A stretch of DNA of 64,000 nt from positions 1 through 64,000 of the forward strand of contig NZ_BKZR01000007.1 of the NCBI RefSeq assembly GCF_008974225.1, written 5' to 3'. The position numbers and the translations under genes are program-made. Below, piece by piece: positions 1 to 7,151 of the stretch. The stretch is from Weizmannia acidilactici (GTDB lineage: Bacteria > Bacillota > Bacilli > Bacillales > Bacillaceae_C). Numbering within the stretch: the first letter of the stretch is position 1; each line of letters opens with the position of its first letter. The notes beneath the pieces were generated by a model. It was given only the letters and a program-made list of their open reading frames with translations, ran no database searches and was not told the origin of the DNA.

Positions 1-378
1 ATCGACATTGACATATTTAGTAACGGTTTTGGTTGAAGCATTGGTTATTTTAGTTGATGATAAATATTGTGCACTGACATAGCCTGTTTTTCCCAGCGCC
101 CTCACTTTAGACCAGCCATTCGCTGTTGAGTATACGGTAACACTCGTCCCTCTTGGCAGTCTTGCTAAAATGGATCCTTTCGTTGAGGCTTTTGAACGCA
201 AAAGCAGTGAGGATCCTTGATCTACCTTTACGTATTTTGTTGCCGTTTCGGCAGCAACTGCAGCCGGATGCAGGAACTTGGTTATCGCATTGCCCGATGG
301 TTTCTGGACAGCTTTCGTAAAAGCTGGGGTAGACATAACGGCAAAGCATAACGTTGGGATGACTAAACTTTTTTTCAT
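1..378 (-). CDS. Secreted SH3b-domain protein, 5' part (runs off left edge)
   Basis: An open reading frame starts with ATG at 378 on the reverse strand and stays open for 126 codons to the window edge, so only the N-terminus is present. It begins MKKSLVIPTLCFAVMSTPAF, a typical Sec signal peptide ending near AAVAAET. Residues about 47-105 (TKYVKVDQGSSLLLRSKAS to GYVSAQYL) match a bacterial SH3 (SH3b) repeat. A second repeat seems to start at TKYVNVD at the edge. SH3b repeats usually bind cell-wall peptides and are often joined to a peptidoglycan hydrolase domain, which would lie outside the window. The RBS is AAAGGGGATTGAG. The extracellular location is a confident inference; the enzymatic role is unknown. 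Confidence 0.8.
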   Translation of the reverse strand, partial: MKKSLVIPTLCFAVMSTPAFTKAVQKPSGNAITKFLHPAAVAAETATKYVKVDQGSSLLLRSKASTKGSILARLPRGTSVTVYSTANGWSKVRALGKTGYVSAQYLSSTKITNASTKTVTKYVNVD

Positions 379-450
379 CTCAATCCCCTTTCATAAAATT
401 TTTTCAGGGCCGTAATCTCCAAAATTATCATCTGAGTGCCCTTTCAATCT

Positions 451-480
451 ATTATATCGGAAACCTCATGAAATTTTTAA
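451..480 (-). promoter_or_regulatory. Candidate sigma-A promoter for the SH3b gene
   Basis: On the reverse strand a perfect TATAAT (451-456) lies 18 bp downstream of a poor -35 TTAAAA (475-480), about 70 bp before the SH3b start. The -10 is strong and the -35 weak. Confidence 0.4.
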
Positions 481-618
481 CAATAAATAGAGAAACAGGT
501 ATTTTCAATCTGAAACATAAGCGCTTCTATTTAAGGAATACAATGAATAAAAATAGAAGAAATGCGATAAGAAATAAAATTAGGATATAAATTTTGAATA
601 CAAAAGGAGCGTGAAACT

Positions 619-1194
619 TTGAAGAAAATCATGCTGGTCACTGGTATTCTGCTTTTAGCAGCTTTCCTTGTGTTTGTGAATTTACGGAAACCGTTCTCAT
701 TCGATGAAAAAAATACAACAGAGAAAAAAGAACATGCCGTTACAAAGGCACAAACCGTATCCACTGCCCCGAAAGCAGAAGAAGGAAAGCCGGCGCCGGA
801 TTTTGAATTAACGAATGTACGAGGACAATCCGTAAAGCTGTCCGATTTTAAAGGAAAAAAAGTAATATTGAATTTTTGGGCTTCCTGGTGTCCACCCTGT
901 AAAGCCGAGATGCCGGATATGCAGAAGTTTTATGAAAAAAACCAAGATGTGGAGATATTGGCTGTCAATTTAACCAATGCGGAAACCAATGAGAACGCCC
1001 CATTAAATTTCGTGAAAAAAAACGGCCTTACTTTCCAAATCCTGTATGATCTAAACGGATCCGTCAGCAGCCGGTACAAGGCTTTCACCATTCCTACCAG
1101 TTATATTATTGATTTTAAAGGGATCATCACGCATAAAATCATCGGGCCGATGGATGAAAAAACGATGGCGGAGTTGACAGCGGATATAGAATAA
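619..1194 (+). CDS. Membrane-anchored thiol-disulfide oxidoreductase (ResA/TlpA/StoA family)
   Basis: This 191-residue protein starts at TTG 619 behind the RBS AAAGGAGC. Residues 4-21 form a hydrophobic signal anchor, followed by a Lys/Thr-rich linker to about residue 55. The thioredoxin-like fold then starts at GKPAPDFELTN. The active site WCPPCK has Cys91 and Cys94, and the cis-proline loop reads TIPTSY. The length and layout fit ResA/StoA-type proteins, which act outside the membrane in cytochrome c maturation or spore cortex and competence redox chemistry. Here it stands alone, with no ccs genes beside it, so the specific partner cannot be named. It ends 50 bp before a shared terminator. 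Confidence 0.85.
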   Translation: MKKIMLVTGILLLAAFLVFVNLRKPFSFDEKNTTEKKEHAVTKAQTVSTAPKAEEGKPAPDFELTNVRGQSVKLSDFKGKKVILNFWASWCPPCKAEMPDMQKFYEKNQDVEILAVNLTNAETNENAPLNFVKKNGLTFQILYDLNGSVSSRYKAFTIPTSYIIDFKGIITHKIIGPMDEKTMAELTADIE

Positions 1195-1245
1195 AGAATA
1201 GGAAAAATGGATGACAGAAGAAGAATTATCCCTGAAAAAATGAGA

Positions 1246-1275
1246 AAGGGCTTATCGTTTGGCAAGCCCTTTTTT
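1246..1275. terminator. Bidirectional rho-independent terminator
   Basis: The 8-bp stem AAGGGCTT (1246-1253) / AAGCCCTT (1264-1271) is followed by a T run. It lies between two convergent genes and probably serves both the thioredoxin-like gene and the reverse-strand nuclease-like gene. Confidence 0.8.
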
Positions 1276-1285
1276 GGATGACATA

Positions 1286-2521
1286 TTAAACGGATTTGCT
1301 GATTTTATCCAATACAGACAGGCCATTGCCAAATTTGCACATGGCGTCGCAGTCGCATCTTAAATCTTTAAATAAAATATACGAAATGGGTACAGAGTCG
1401 GCTTTCTTGAAAGAGGGCCTTAACAATTGGGCTTGGATTTCTTTTTCTCTTTTTTCCGGGGCCACTAAATAGAGCCGGCAATCTTTTTCAATAGAAAGGG
1501 AGAGATCATTGAGTCTTAAAATACCCGAATAGATGGTGGTGCTTTTTTCTACCTCAAAGCCGCTTACGATATTGTTTCCATTGCCCAGCCAAAGTACATC
1601 GATAAGGGAAATGGTACCATATACGGAAGGCGGGACATGATTTAACTCCAGGTGTTTAATGGAGAGCTCACCTAAACTTACACCGTTCCATTTTCTTTTA
1701 TGGTCATTGCGTGCTATCCACACTTTGTAGCCTAAAGCCCGCCCTAATTTGGCAAGATCATATTGCATTTCTGAATGGGAGTTTTCCTCCGCCATATCTT
1801 TCTCTACTTCTTTATGTCGGCGTGCAATTGCTTTTACCTGCTTATCCAGTTCATTTTGTAATACAAGTTTTGCATTTTCATCGATGACTAAACGGTTCGA
1901 TCCGATTTCAAATAGAAGGCCGGCGAAAGCGCCCAAATCTTTGGACAGCATGTTACGGTATTCCTGATTTTTAAAGAGAATAATCTCCCTCATTTTTAAA
2001 TACTCAGGCCAGGAGCCGAGTTTAATTTTTTGGCTGAACAGCAAATTAAAGCCTTTCACAATGGCTGTATTAAACGGAGGAAATAAAGTCGGATGCAAAA
2101 AATAGATTATATTTGCAACAGCCGGTCCTAGCCCTTTTATGTTGTATCCATTCAATTCACGTATTTCATCCAAAACTTGTTTTTCATTTGTTGCATTCAG
2201 GCACGCTTTCAAAAACCGCCCGAACGCTTTTTTGTTTGCCTCATTTTCGTAAATATCCGGGATACGCAGTTTTGGTTTCCAAAAAAATGCATGGGCGGCG
2301 CCTTCAAATATTTGTTTCTGTTCTGATATCGCCGTCACTACCGTTTCTAAACTGGAACCTTTAAAATCATTTCCAAACTTGCCTTCTTCAATTTCATCTA
2401 TAACCTTTGCCAGGCTTTTTCTAATGGACCGGAAAGCTTTTAATCTATCATCATTATTTAAGAACCAAGTGTGGTATACGGACTCGGGGTCATTTTTATA
2501 GGTGTTGATGATGTCTTCCAT
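1286..2521 (-). CDS. Uncharacterised protein: HhH-like region plus PD-(D/E)XK-like nuclease region
   Basis: This 411-residue protein with RBS AAGGAG is not one I can name. Two parts are visible. Residues about 121-160 carry a helix-hairpin-helix-like stretch, with IKGLGPAVANIIYF followed by PPFNTAIVKG, resembling HhH-GPD DNA glycosylases. The position usually held by the catalytic Asp appears to be Asn151. Residues about 260-370 look like a restriction-endonuclease fold: Asp308 in LIDVLWL, then Glu323-Val-Glu325-Lys326 in GFEVEKSTTIYSG, matching the spacing of a D-(x)n-ExK/E core. A charged, probably helical linker (about 222-252) joins them. It stands alone, with no methyltransferase or other restriction gene beside it. 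A DNA repair or defence nuclease is inferred. Confidence 0.6.
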   Translation of the reverse strand: MEDIINTYKNDPESVYHTWFLNNDDRLKAFRSIRKSLAKVIDEIEEGKFGNDFKGSSLETVVTAISEQKQIFEGAAHAFFWKPKLRIPDIYENEANKKAFGRFLKACLNATNEKQVLDEIRELNGYNIKGLGPAVANIIYFLHPTLFPPFNTAIVKGFNLLFSQKIKLGSWPEYLKMREIILFKNQEYRNMLSKDLGAFAGLLFEIGSNRLVIDENAKLVLQNELDKQVKAIARRHKEVEKDMAEENSHSEMQYDLAKLGRALGYKVWIARNDHKRKWNGVSLGELSIKHLELNHVPPSVYGTISLIDVLWLGNGNNIVSGFEVEKSTTIYSGILRLNDLSLSIEKDCRLYLVAPEKREKEIQAQLLRPSFKKADSVPISYILFKDLRCDCDAMCKFGNGLSVLDKISKSV

Positions 2522-2898
2522 TGATAAAACTCCTTTTTAAAAATGGCAATTTTACTAAATTATACTAATATTATATCTAAAAAATAGAGGCGGGGAACGA
2601 GTGGTAAAGAAAAAATTTGTTACAGAGACAATTGATGATAAAAAATGAAGTAATCCACACTGTCTAATTATGAGATAAAAAATCTTTTTGGGTCCACAAC
2701 CCCTTATACCCCACTCCCCAAACGGTGATCAAAGTATGATATACCGAAAACCGGCATTTCTCAGCTTGTTCTGGACGTTGCGGATATTCCTCGAAAAACA
2801 AAGAATTAGTTGGAAGCCATTACAGGCCAATATAAGCATGTTTAAGGAATTTTTTAGAAAAAGGTGATACATTAAGTATGAAGATCGAAATATAATTT
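2522..2898. other. Intergenic stretch without a recognisable gene
   Basis: These AT-rich 377 bp hold only the RBS of the reverse-strand nuclease-like gene at the left end and no open frame with a credible RBS. A Cys-containing fragment is readable near 2745-2835, but I cannot assign it to a family. Confidence 0.5.
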
Positions 2899-2916
2899 GG
2901 AGAGCGAAAATTAAAA

Positions 2917-3189
2917 ATGAAAGGATGCTTGTCTATGCATATGTGGTACAATGAGTACGGTGGATACGGCATGATGGGCGTTTTCGGGATGATTGGCATG
3001 ATCGTCCAGCTGTTGATTTTCATATTAATTATTTATTTGATTGTAATTGGCATTAAAAAAGTAAGCGAAAAAGATTTCGGGGTTCATCCGAAAGAAGACC
3101 GTAGCCTGGAAATATTGCGGGAACGGTATGCAAAAGGCGAGATCACGGAAGAAGAATTTAAGAAAATGAAGAAAGACTTGGCGGAATAA
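2917..3189 (+). CDS. Small membrane protein with C-terminal SHOCT domain
   Basis: This 90-residue protein has RBS GGAGAG at 2899-2904. A second in-frame ATG at 2935 (MHMWYNEYGG) is also possible. It has a Gly/Met-rich N-terminus, one transmembrane helix (about residues 22-47) and a C-terminal SHOCT motif (about 62-88: RSLEILRERYAKGEITEEEF). SHOCT domains are short helical oligomerisation modules found at the C-termini of many small membrane proteins. The Met-rich N-terminus could suggest copper contact, but this is speculative. It ends just upstream of the CstR-type operators and may belong to the same stress regulon, though nothing in the sequence proves that. Confidence 0.75.
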   Translation: MKGCLSMHMWYNEYGGYGMMGVFGMIGMIVQLLIFILIIYLIVIGIKKVSEKDFGVHPKEDRSLEILRERYAKGEITEEEFKKMKKDLAE

Positions 3190-3224
3190 GGGGCTGCAAT
3201 TGGCTCCTTTTTCGTTAAATTTTA

Positions 3225-3253
3225 TTGACAATATACCTATAGGGGTATAAAAT
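3225..3253 (+). promoter_or_regulatory. Sigma-A promoter of the sulfane-sulfur operon
   Basis: A perfect TTGACA (3225-3230) is followed after 17 bp by TAAAAT (3248-3253). Operator 1 fills the spacer and touches the -10 box, a repressor-friendly layout. Confidence 0.65.
3233..3248. promoter_or_regulatory. CstR/CsoR-type operator, site 1
   Basis: ATACCTATAGGGGTAT is a pseudo-palindrome of the ATACC-N-GGTAT type recognised by CsoR/CstR-family repressors. It sits inside the promoter of the operon below, so bound repressor would block RNA polymerase. CstR is the per/polysulfide-responsive member and controls gene sets like this one. No csoR or cstR gene is in the window. Confidence 0.65.
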
Positions 3254-3307
3254 GAGTTTTGTAAATACCAAGTTAAATAAAAATCAAATTATTTTTTGGT
3301 TTCCAAT

Positions 3308-3323
3308 ATACCTATATGGGTAT
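3308..3323. promoter_or_regulatory. CstR/CsoR-type operator, site 2
   Basis: ATACCTATATGGGTAT is a second copy, 75 bp from the first (start to start) and about 28 bp before the ATG. The two sites share the first nine bases. A paired arrangement is known for cst-type operons of Firmicutes. Confidence 0.65.
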
Positions 3324-3351
3324 TTAGACAGATCATTAGGAGGTAAATATC

Positions 3352-5292
3352 ATGGCTGTAAAGAAAGTGATCATCGTAGGAGGTGTAGCCGGCGGGGCAA
3401 CCGCTGCCGCCAGACTCAGAAGGCTGAGTGAAGACATCCAAATCGTTCTTGTGGAACGCGGTGAATACATCTCTTTCGCAAACTGTGGATTGCCGTACTA
3501 TATCGGCGAAACGATCAAGGACCGCAGCAATCTTCTTGTGCAGACGGTTGAGGGCATGTCGAAACGGTTCAATATAGATATCCGCACTTTAAGCGAAGTA
3601 ACAAAAATTGATCCGGAGAAGAAGGCTGTCACCATACAAAACTTGCGGACCAATGAAGTGTACGAAGAAACGTACGACAAGCTGCTCTTGTCCCCGGGTG
3701 CACGCCCGATTGTGCCGCCTGTTCCGGGGCTGGGAGAAAACAAAACGCTCTTTACGCTTCGCAATATCCCGGATACGGATCGCATCAAAAACTTTGTGGA
3801 TCAGGAAAAACCGGAACGTGCAGTGATTATTGGCGGCGGTTTTATCGGCCTTGAAATGTCGGAAAACCTTGCACATCGCGGGATTCAAGTGACAATCGTA
3901 GAGATGGCAAACCAAGTGATGGCGCCAATCGATTATGAAATGGCGAGCCTTGTACACAACCATTTGAAAGAAAAAGGCGTCCGCCTTGTGTTGGAAAACG
4001 GGCTTCAAGCTTTTGCAAATGAAGGAAAAAAAGTGATTTTATCAGACGGGACAGAAATTGAAACGGATATGACGATTTTGGCGATCGGCGTCCGTCCGGA
4101 AAACCAATTGGCAAAGGATACGGGCCTTGCTTTGGGCGGGCGCGGCGGCATTGTTGTTAACGAATACTTGCAAACTTCAAATGAAGATATTTACGCAGTC
4201 GGTGATGCGGTAGAAGTTGTGGATTACATCAACGGAAACAAGACAATGATCCCGCTTGCGGGACCGGCAAACCGGCAAGGGCGCATTGCCGCCAATAACA
4301 TCATGGGCAAAAAGGAAAAATACGAGGGGACGCTCGGCACTTCGATTGCAAAAGTATTTGACCTCTCTGTTGCGGTAACCGGCAATAACGAAAAAACGCT
4401 GAAACGGCTTGGCGTGTCATACGAAGTCGTCCATATTCATCCGAGTTCGCATGCCGGCTATTATCCGGGCGCCACGCCGATTTCCTTGAAACTGATTTTT
4501 GACAAAGATACTGGAAAAATTTTCGGAGCACAGGCGGTCGGTACGGACGGCGCTGATAAACGGATCGATGTCATTGCGACGGCCATTAAAGGCGGCTTAA
4601 CTGTTGAAGATTTGACGAACCTGGAACTTTCCTATGCTCCGCCATATTCTTCTGCGAAAGACCCGGTCAACATGGCTGGCTATGTCGCTACCAATCTCAT
4701 GAACGGGGAACTCGAACATGTCCAGTGGCATGAAATTGACAAGATCATTGAAGATGACGGGATTTTGATAGACGTCCGGGAACCGATAGAACGCGAATTC
4801 GGCCATATCAAAGGATCGATCAATATTCCGCTGAACGAATTAAGGGACAGGCTCGATGAAATTCCGAAAGACAAAACCGTTTATGTCAGCTGCCAGGTTG
4901 GTTTGCGCGGCTATTTGGCTACGAGGATTCTGAAAAACAACGGTTTTGACGTGAAAAACGTGGACGGTGGATGGAAAACATACTCCGGCGTGTTTGGAAG
5001 CAACATTGAAAATGACAGCAAAACGACTGTGAATGACAGAGGCGAAACGGAAGTTACAGGTGAAGTACAGGCGGATAAAGTACTGGATGTGAGCGGTCTG
5101 GTTTGCCCGATGCCGGTGATCCGCTTGAAAAAAGGCATCGAAACAATTAAAAGCGGCGAAGTGCTTGAACTGCATGCAACAGACAGAGGCGCGCTCAATG
5201 ATCTTCCGGCATGGTCAAGAAATGCAGGCCATCAAATTTTGAAAACCGAACAAGACGGACCAACGATTAAATTCTGGATTCAGAAAAAATAA
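3352..5292 (+). CDS. cdr: CoA-disulfide reductase / rhodanese / TusA three-domain fusion
   Basis: This 646-residue protein has RBS GGAGG. Residues 1-450 form a pyridine-nucleotide disulfide oxidoreductase: a FAD-binding GG-VAGGATAA loop at 10-19, the single redox Cys45 in FANCGLPYYIG typical of CoA-disulfide reductases, a second nucleotide loop IIGGGFIGLEM, and the FAD motif VGDAVEV. Residues about 465-545 form a rhodanese domain with catalytic Cys514 (SCQVGLRG). Residues about 575-646 form a TusA/SirA-like sulfur carrier with Cys585 in the CPMP motif. The enzyme would reduce CoA disulfide or persulfide with NAD(P)H and hand sulfane sulfur between its own domains. It heads a four-gene operon with rhodanese, glutaredoxin-like and DsrE-like genes, behind two operators. 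Confidence 0.9.
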   Translation: MAVKKVIIVGGVAGGATAAARLRRLSEDIQIVLVERGEYISFANCGLPYYIGETIKDRSNLLVQTVEGMSKRFNIDIRTLSEVTKIDPEKKAVTIQNLRTNEVYEETYDKLLLSPGARPIVPPVPGLGENKTLFTLRNIPDTDRIKNFVDQEKPERAVIIGGGFIGLEMSENLAHRGIQVTIVEMANQVMAPIDYEMASLVHNHLKEKGVRLVLENGLQAFANEGKKVILSDGTEIETDMTILAIGVRPENQLAKDTGLALGGRGGIVVNEYLQTSNEDIYAVGDAVEVVDYINGNKTMIPLAGPANRQGRIAANNIMGKKEKYEGTLGTSIAKVFDLSVAVTGNNEKTLKRLGVSYEVVHIHPSSHAGYYPGATPISLKLIFDKDTGKIFGAQAVGTDGADKRIDVIATAIKGGLTVEDLTNLELSYAPPYSSAKDPVNMAGYVATNLMNGELEHVQWHEIDKIIEDDGILIDVREPIEREFGHIKGSINIPLNELRDRLDEIPKDKTVYVSCQVGLRGYLATRILKNNGFDVKNVDGGWKTYSGVFGSNIENDSKTTVNDRGETEVTGEVQADKVLDVSGLVCPMPVIRLKKGIETIKSGEVLELHATDRGALNDLPAWSRNAGHQILKTEQDGPTIKFWIQKK

Positions 5293-5307
5293 TAGCGGAG
5301 GCGCAAT

Positions 5308-5667
5308 ATGACGATCTTAAATATTGTCATCCTGGTATTGATCGTGCTGCTTGTGATTCCCCGCCTGATCCCGGCAAAAGGGGTCAGGCAGATCACCACA
5401 GCAACGTTAAAGAATGAATTAAAAGATAAAGGGAAGCAATTTATTGATGTGCGAACGCCTGCAGAGTTCAAAGGGAACCACATCAAAGAATTTAAAAACA
5501 TCCCTTTGCACCAGCTGGCCGAAAAATCCGCACAGCTTTCGAAAGACAAAGAAGTGGTGGTCATCTGCCGAAGCGGGATGAGAAGCAGCAAAGCATGCAA
5601 AATTTTAAAGAAACAGGGATTTAAGCAGATCACAAATGTAAAAGGCGGCATGTCAGCGTGGAGATAG
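5308..5667 (+). CDS. Membrane-anchored rhodanese-like sulfurtransferase
   Basis: This 119-residue protein lies 15 bp after the cdr stop, with RBS GCGGAGG. Residues 2-20 form an N-terminal membrane anchor (TILNIVILVLIVLLVIP), followed by a single rhodanese domain. The active loop CRSGMRSS has catalytic Cys87. It resembles B. subtilis YqhL in size and layout. The domain transfers sulfane sulfur from thiosulfate or persulfides to a thiol acceptor. Together with cdr it suggests a membrane-associated step of persulfide handling. Confidence 0.85.
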   Translation: MTILNIVILVLIVLLVIPRLIPAKGVRQITTATLKNELKDKGKQFIDVRTPAEFKGNHIKEFKNIPLHQLAEKSAQLSKDKEVVVICRSGMRSSKACKILKKQGFKQITNVKGGMSAWR

Positions 5668-5708
5668 CTTGGGATGCCAGATACCCCTCCCTGTATAATT
5701 CGGGCAGT

Positions 5709-5800
5709 CCACTGATAAATAGGTAAGAAGTGCTGATATGTATTGAATTTCCGCTGATATTTTCCAAAAACCGCTGATAAAAGCATGAGAACCGCTGATT
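5709..5800. repeat. Five degenerate direct repeats with 20-21 bp spacing
   Basis: The core CCGCTGATA (variants CCACTGATA, GTGCTGATA) occurs five times. CTGAT starts at 5712, 5733, 5754, 5774 and 5795, giving periods of 21, 21, 20 and 21 bp, about two helical turns. The array fills the gap between the rhodanese and glutaredoxin genes of one operon. Its function is unknown. Confidence 0.75.
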
Positions 5801-5855
5801 TTTTATGAAACAGCATTGGAGATACCCCTTGTAAAACAAAAAGGAGAGAAGACAG

Positions 5856-6089
5856 ATGAACAATGTAACAGTTTATACTACGACGCATTGCCCGTTTTGC
5901 GCGATGCTAAAAAACTTTTTAAACGGACAGAACATTCCTTACAGAGAAGTAAATGTGGAAAGGGACCCTGCGATGATGCGGAAACTTGTCGCAACAACCG
6001 GGCAGATTGGCGTTCCACAAACCGAAATCAACGGCAAATGGGTGATCGGTTTTGACCCGGAAGGCATTATGCAGGCATTACAAAATTGA
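5856..6089 (+). CDS. Glutaredoxin-like (NrdH-type) redoxin
   Basis: This 77-residue protein has RBS AAAGGAGAG and reads MNNVTVYTTTHCPFCAML. The CPFC active site lies at residues 12-15, and the glutaredoxin cis-Pro segment GVPQTEI and the GFDPEGI helix follow. The length and sequence fit NrdH/glutaredoxin-3-like proteins. No ribonucleotide reductase genes are near, so in this operon it more likely reduces protein persulfides or low-molecular-weight disulfides. Only 13 bp separate it from the DsrE-like gene. Confidence 0.85.
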   Translation: MNNVTVYTTTHCPFCAMLKNFLNGQNIPYREVNVERDPAMMRKLVATTGQIGVPQTEINGKWVIGFDPEGIMQALQN

Positions 6090-6102
6090 GGAGAGATGAA
6101 AC

Positions 6103-6495
6103 ATGGGAAAAGTAGCGATCATTGCAAGCAACGGCGGATTGTTTGATGCCTATAAAGTATTTAACATTGCAACAGCAGGGGCAGCGTCCGACATGGAGGT
6201 GGCCATCTTTTTCACATTTGAAGGATTGAACCTCATCCATAAAGAAGTGCATAAAAATTTGCCGATGCCGGAAGGAAAAGAAAACTATGCGGAAGGTTTT
6301 GCGAAAAGCAACACCCCTTCTATTCCTGAACTCGTTGAAATAGCAAAAGACCTGGGTGTAAAATTCATCGCCTGCCAGATGACAATGGATGTCATGGGCC
6401 TGAAGAAAGAAGATTTTATCGACGGCACTGAAGTCGGCGGCGCTGTCACTTTTCTCGAATACGCAAAAGATGCGGATGTAACGCTGGCGTTTTGA
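6103..6495 (+). CDS. DsrE/DsrF-like sulfur-transfer family protein
   Basis: This 130-residue cytoplasmic protein has RBS GAGGAGAG. It shows the DsrE/F/DrsH-like layout: an N-terminal strand VAIIASNGG, the middle FFTFEGLNLI, and a conserved cysteine in KFIACQMTMDVMG near residue 91. Family members bind persulfides on that cysteine and pass sulfur between rhodaneses and TusA. Being last in an operon with rhodanese, TusA and CoA-disulfide reductase activities supports a role in sulfane-sulfur trafficking or detoxification. The exact acceptor cannot be read from the sequence. Confidence 0.85.
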   Translation: MGKVAIIASNGGLFDAYKVFNIATAGAASDMEVAIFFTFEGLNLIHKEVHKNLPMPEGKENYAEGFAKSNTPSIPELVEIAKDLGVKFIACQMTMDVMGLKKEDFIDGTEVGGAVTFLEYAKDADVTLAF

Positions 6496-6497
6496 AA

Positions 6498-6535
6498 AAG
6501 AGCGGAGACTCTCCCTCGAGTCCCCGCTCTTTTTT
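6498..6535. terminator. Bidirectional terminator after the sulfur operon
   Basis: The 15-nt arms AAAGAGCGGAGACTC (6498-6512) and GAGTCCCCGCTCTTT (6518-6532), with one mismatch, are followed by T residues. The terminator sits between convergent genes and overlaps the hsp20 stop region. Confidence 0.85.
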
Positions 6536-6974
6536 ATTGAATTTCAATCCTTTTTCCGGATGAACCTTCTTTCGTTTTCTTCGGGATGTTGATTTTCAGG
6601 ACGCCGTTATCAAGGGTGGCGCTGATTTCGTCTTCTTTAATATTGTCGACATAGAACTGCCGGACGAATTCGCCGTAGCGGCGTTCCTGCCGAATGACTT
6701 TATTTTTTTCGTCTTTGCTTTCTTCCATTTGGTCGCGTTTTGCGCGGATCGTTAAATAGTTATTGTTCACATCAATCGTAATGTCTTCTTTGGAAAAGCC
6801 AGGCAATTCCGCTTCAACGAGATAAGCATCTTCTTTTTCAGTAATATCTGTCCGGAACGAGTTGGCATTACCGTTGAACGGTGTTAAAGCATTTGTGTCA
6901 AACATATCATTGAAGGTCTTAAGCATACGTTCGAAAACATCTTCATTCCTTCTGAATGGCATTAAATCAAACAT
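6534..6974 (-). CDS. Hsp20 family small heat-shock protein
   Basis: This 146-residue protein has a very strong RBS (AGAAGGAGGG). Residues about 40-140 form an alpha-crystallin domain, with AELPGFSKEDITIDVNNNYL and the conserved LDNGVLKINIPK near the C-terminus. The tail GKRIEIQ contains the I-x-I-type motif used in oligomer assembly. It is an ATP-independent holdase that binds unfolding proteins. It is transcribed alone. I see no CIRCE or CtsR operator upstream, so its regulation may be sigma-B or another route. Confidence 0.9.
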   Translation of the reverse strand: MFDLMPFRRNEDVFERMLKTFNDMFDTNALTPFNGNANSFRTDITEKEDAYLVEAELPGFSKEDITIDVNNNYLTIRAKRDQMEESKDEKNKVIRQERRYGEFVRQFYVDNIKEDEISATLDNGVLKINIPKKTKEGSSGKRIEIQ

Positions 6975-7151
6975 CTCAAAATCCCTCCTTCTACTTACAC
7001 TATCATTATACCCTGCTGAAATCGGTTTAAAACAAAGATACTATTCAAAATAAATTTGTTCACAAAAGCGTCAAAACTTATTAATAGAACTCCTGCACAA
7101 AAAAACGTTAAGATGATACCGAACATAAAAATAACAAAAAGCAGGGGTAAT

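Noticed and set aside
107..349. Reverse-strand 80-codon ORF rich in Cys and Arg
   Set aside because: It is an out-of-frame shadow of the SH3b gene, which has signal peptide, RBS and domain in the other frame.
2706..2712. ATACCCC as a third CstR/CsoR site upstream of the SHOCT gene
   Set aside because: Only a half-site; no matching second half nearby.
2745..2835. Possible transposase or zinc-finger fragment (Cys-rich readable stretch)
   Set aside because: Too short, no start or RBS, and the Cys spacing does not fit a known family.
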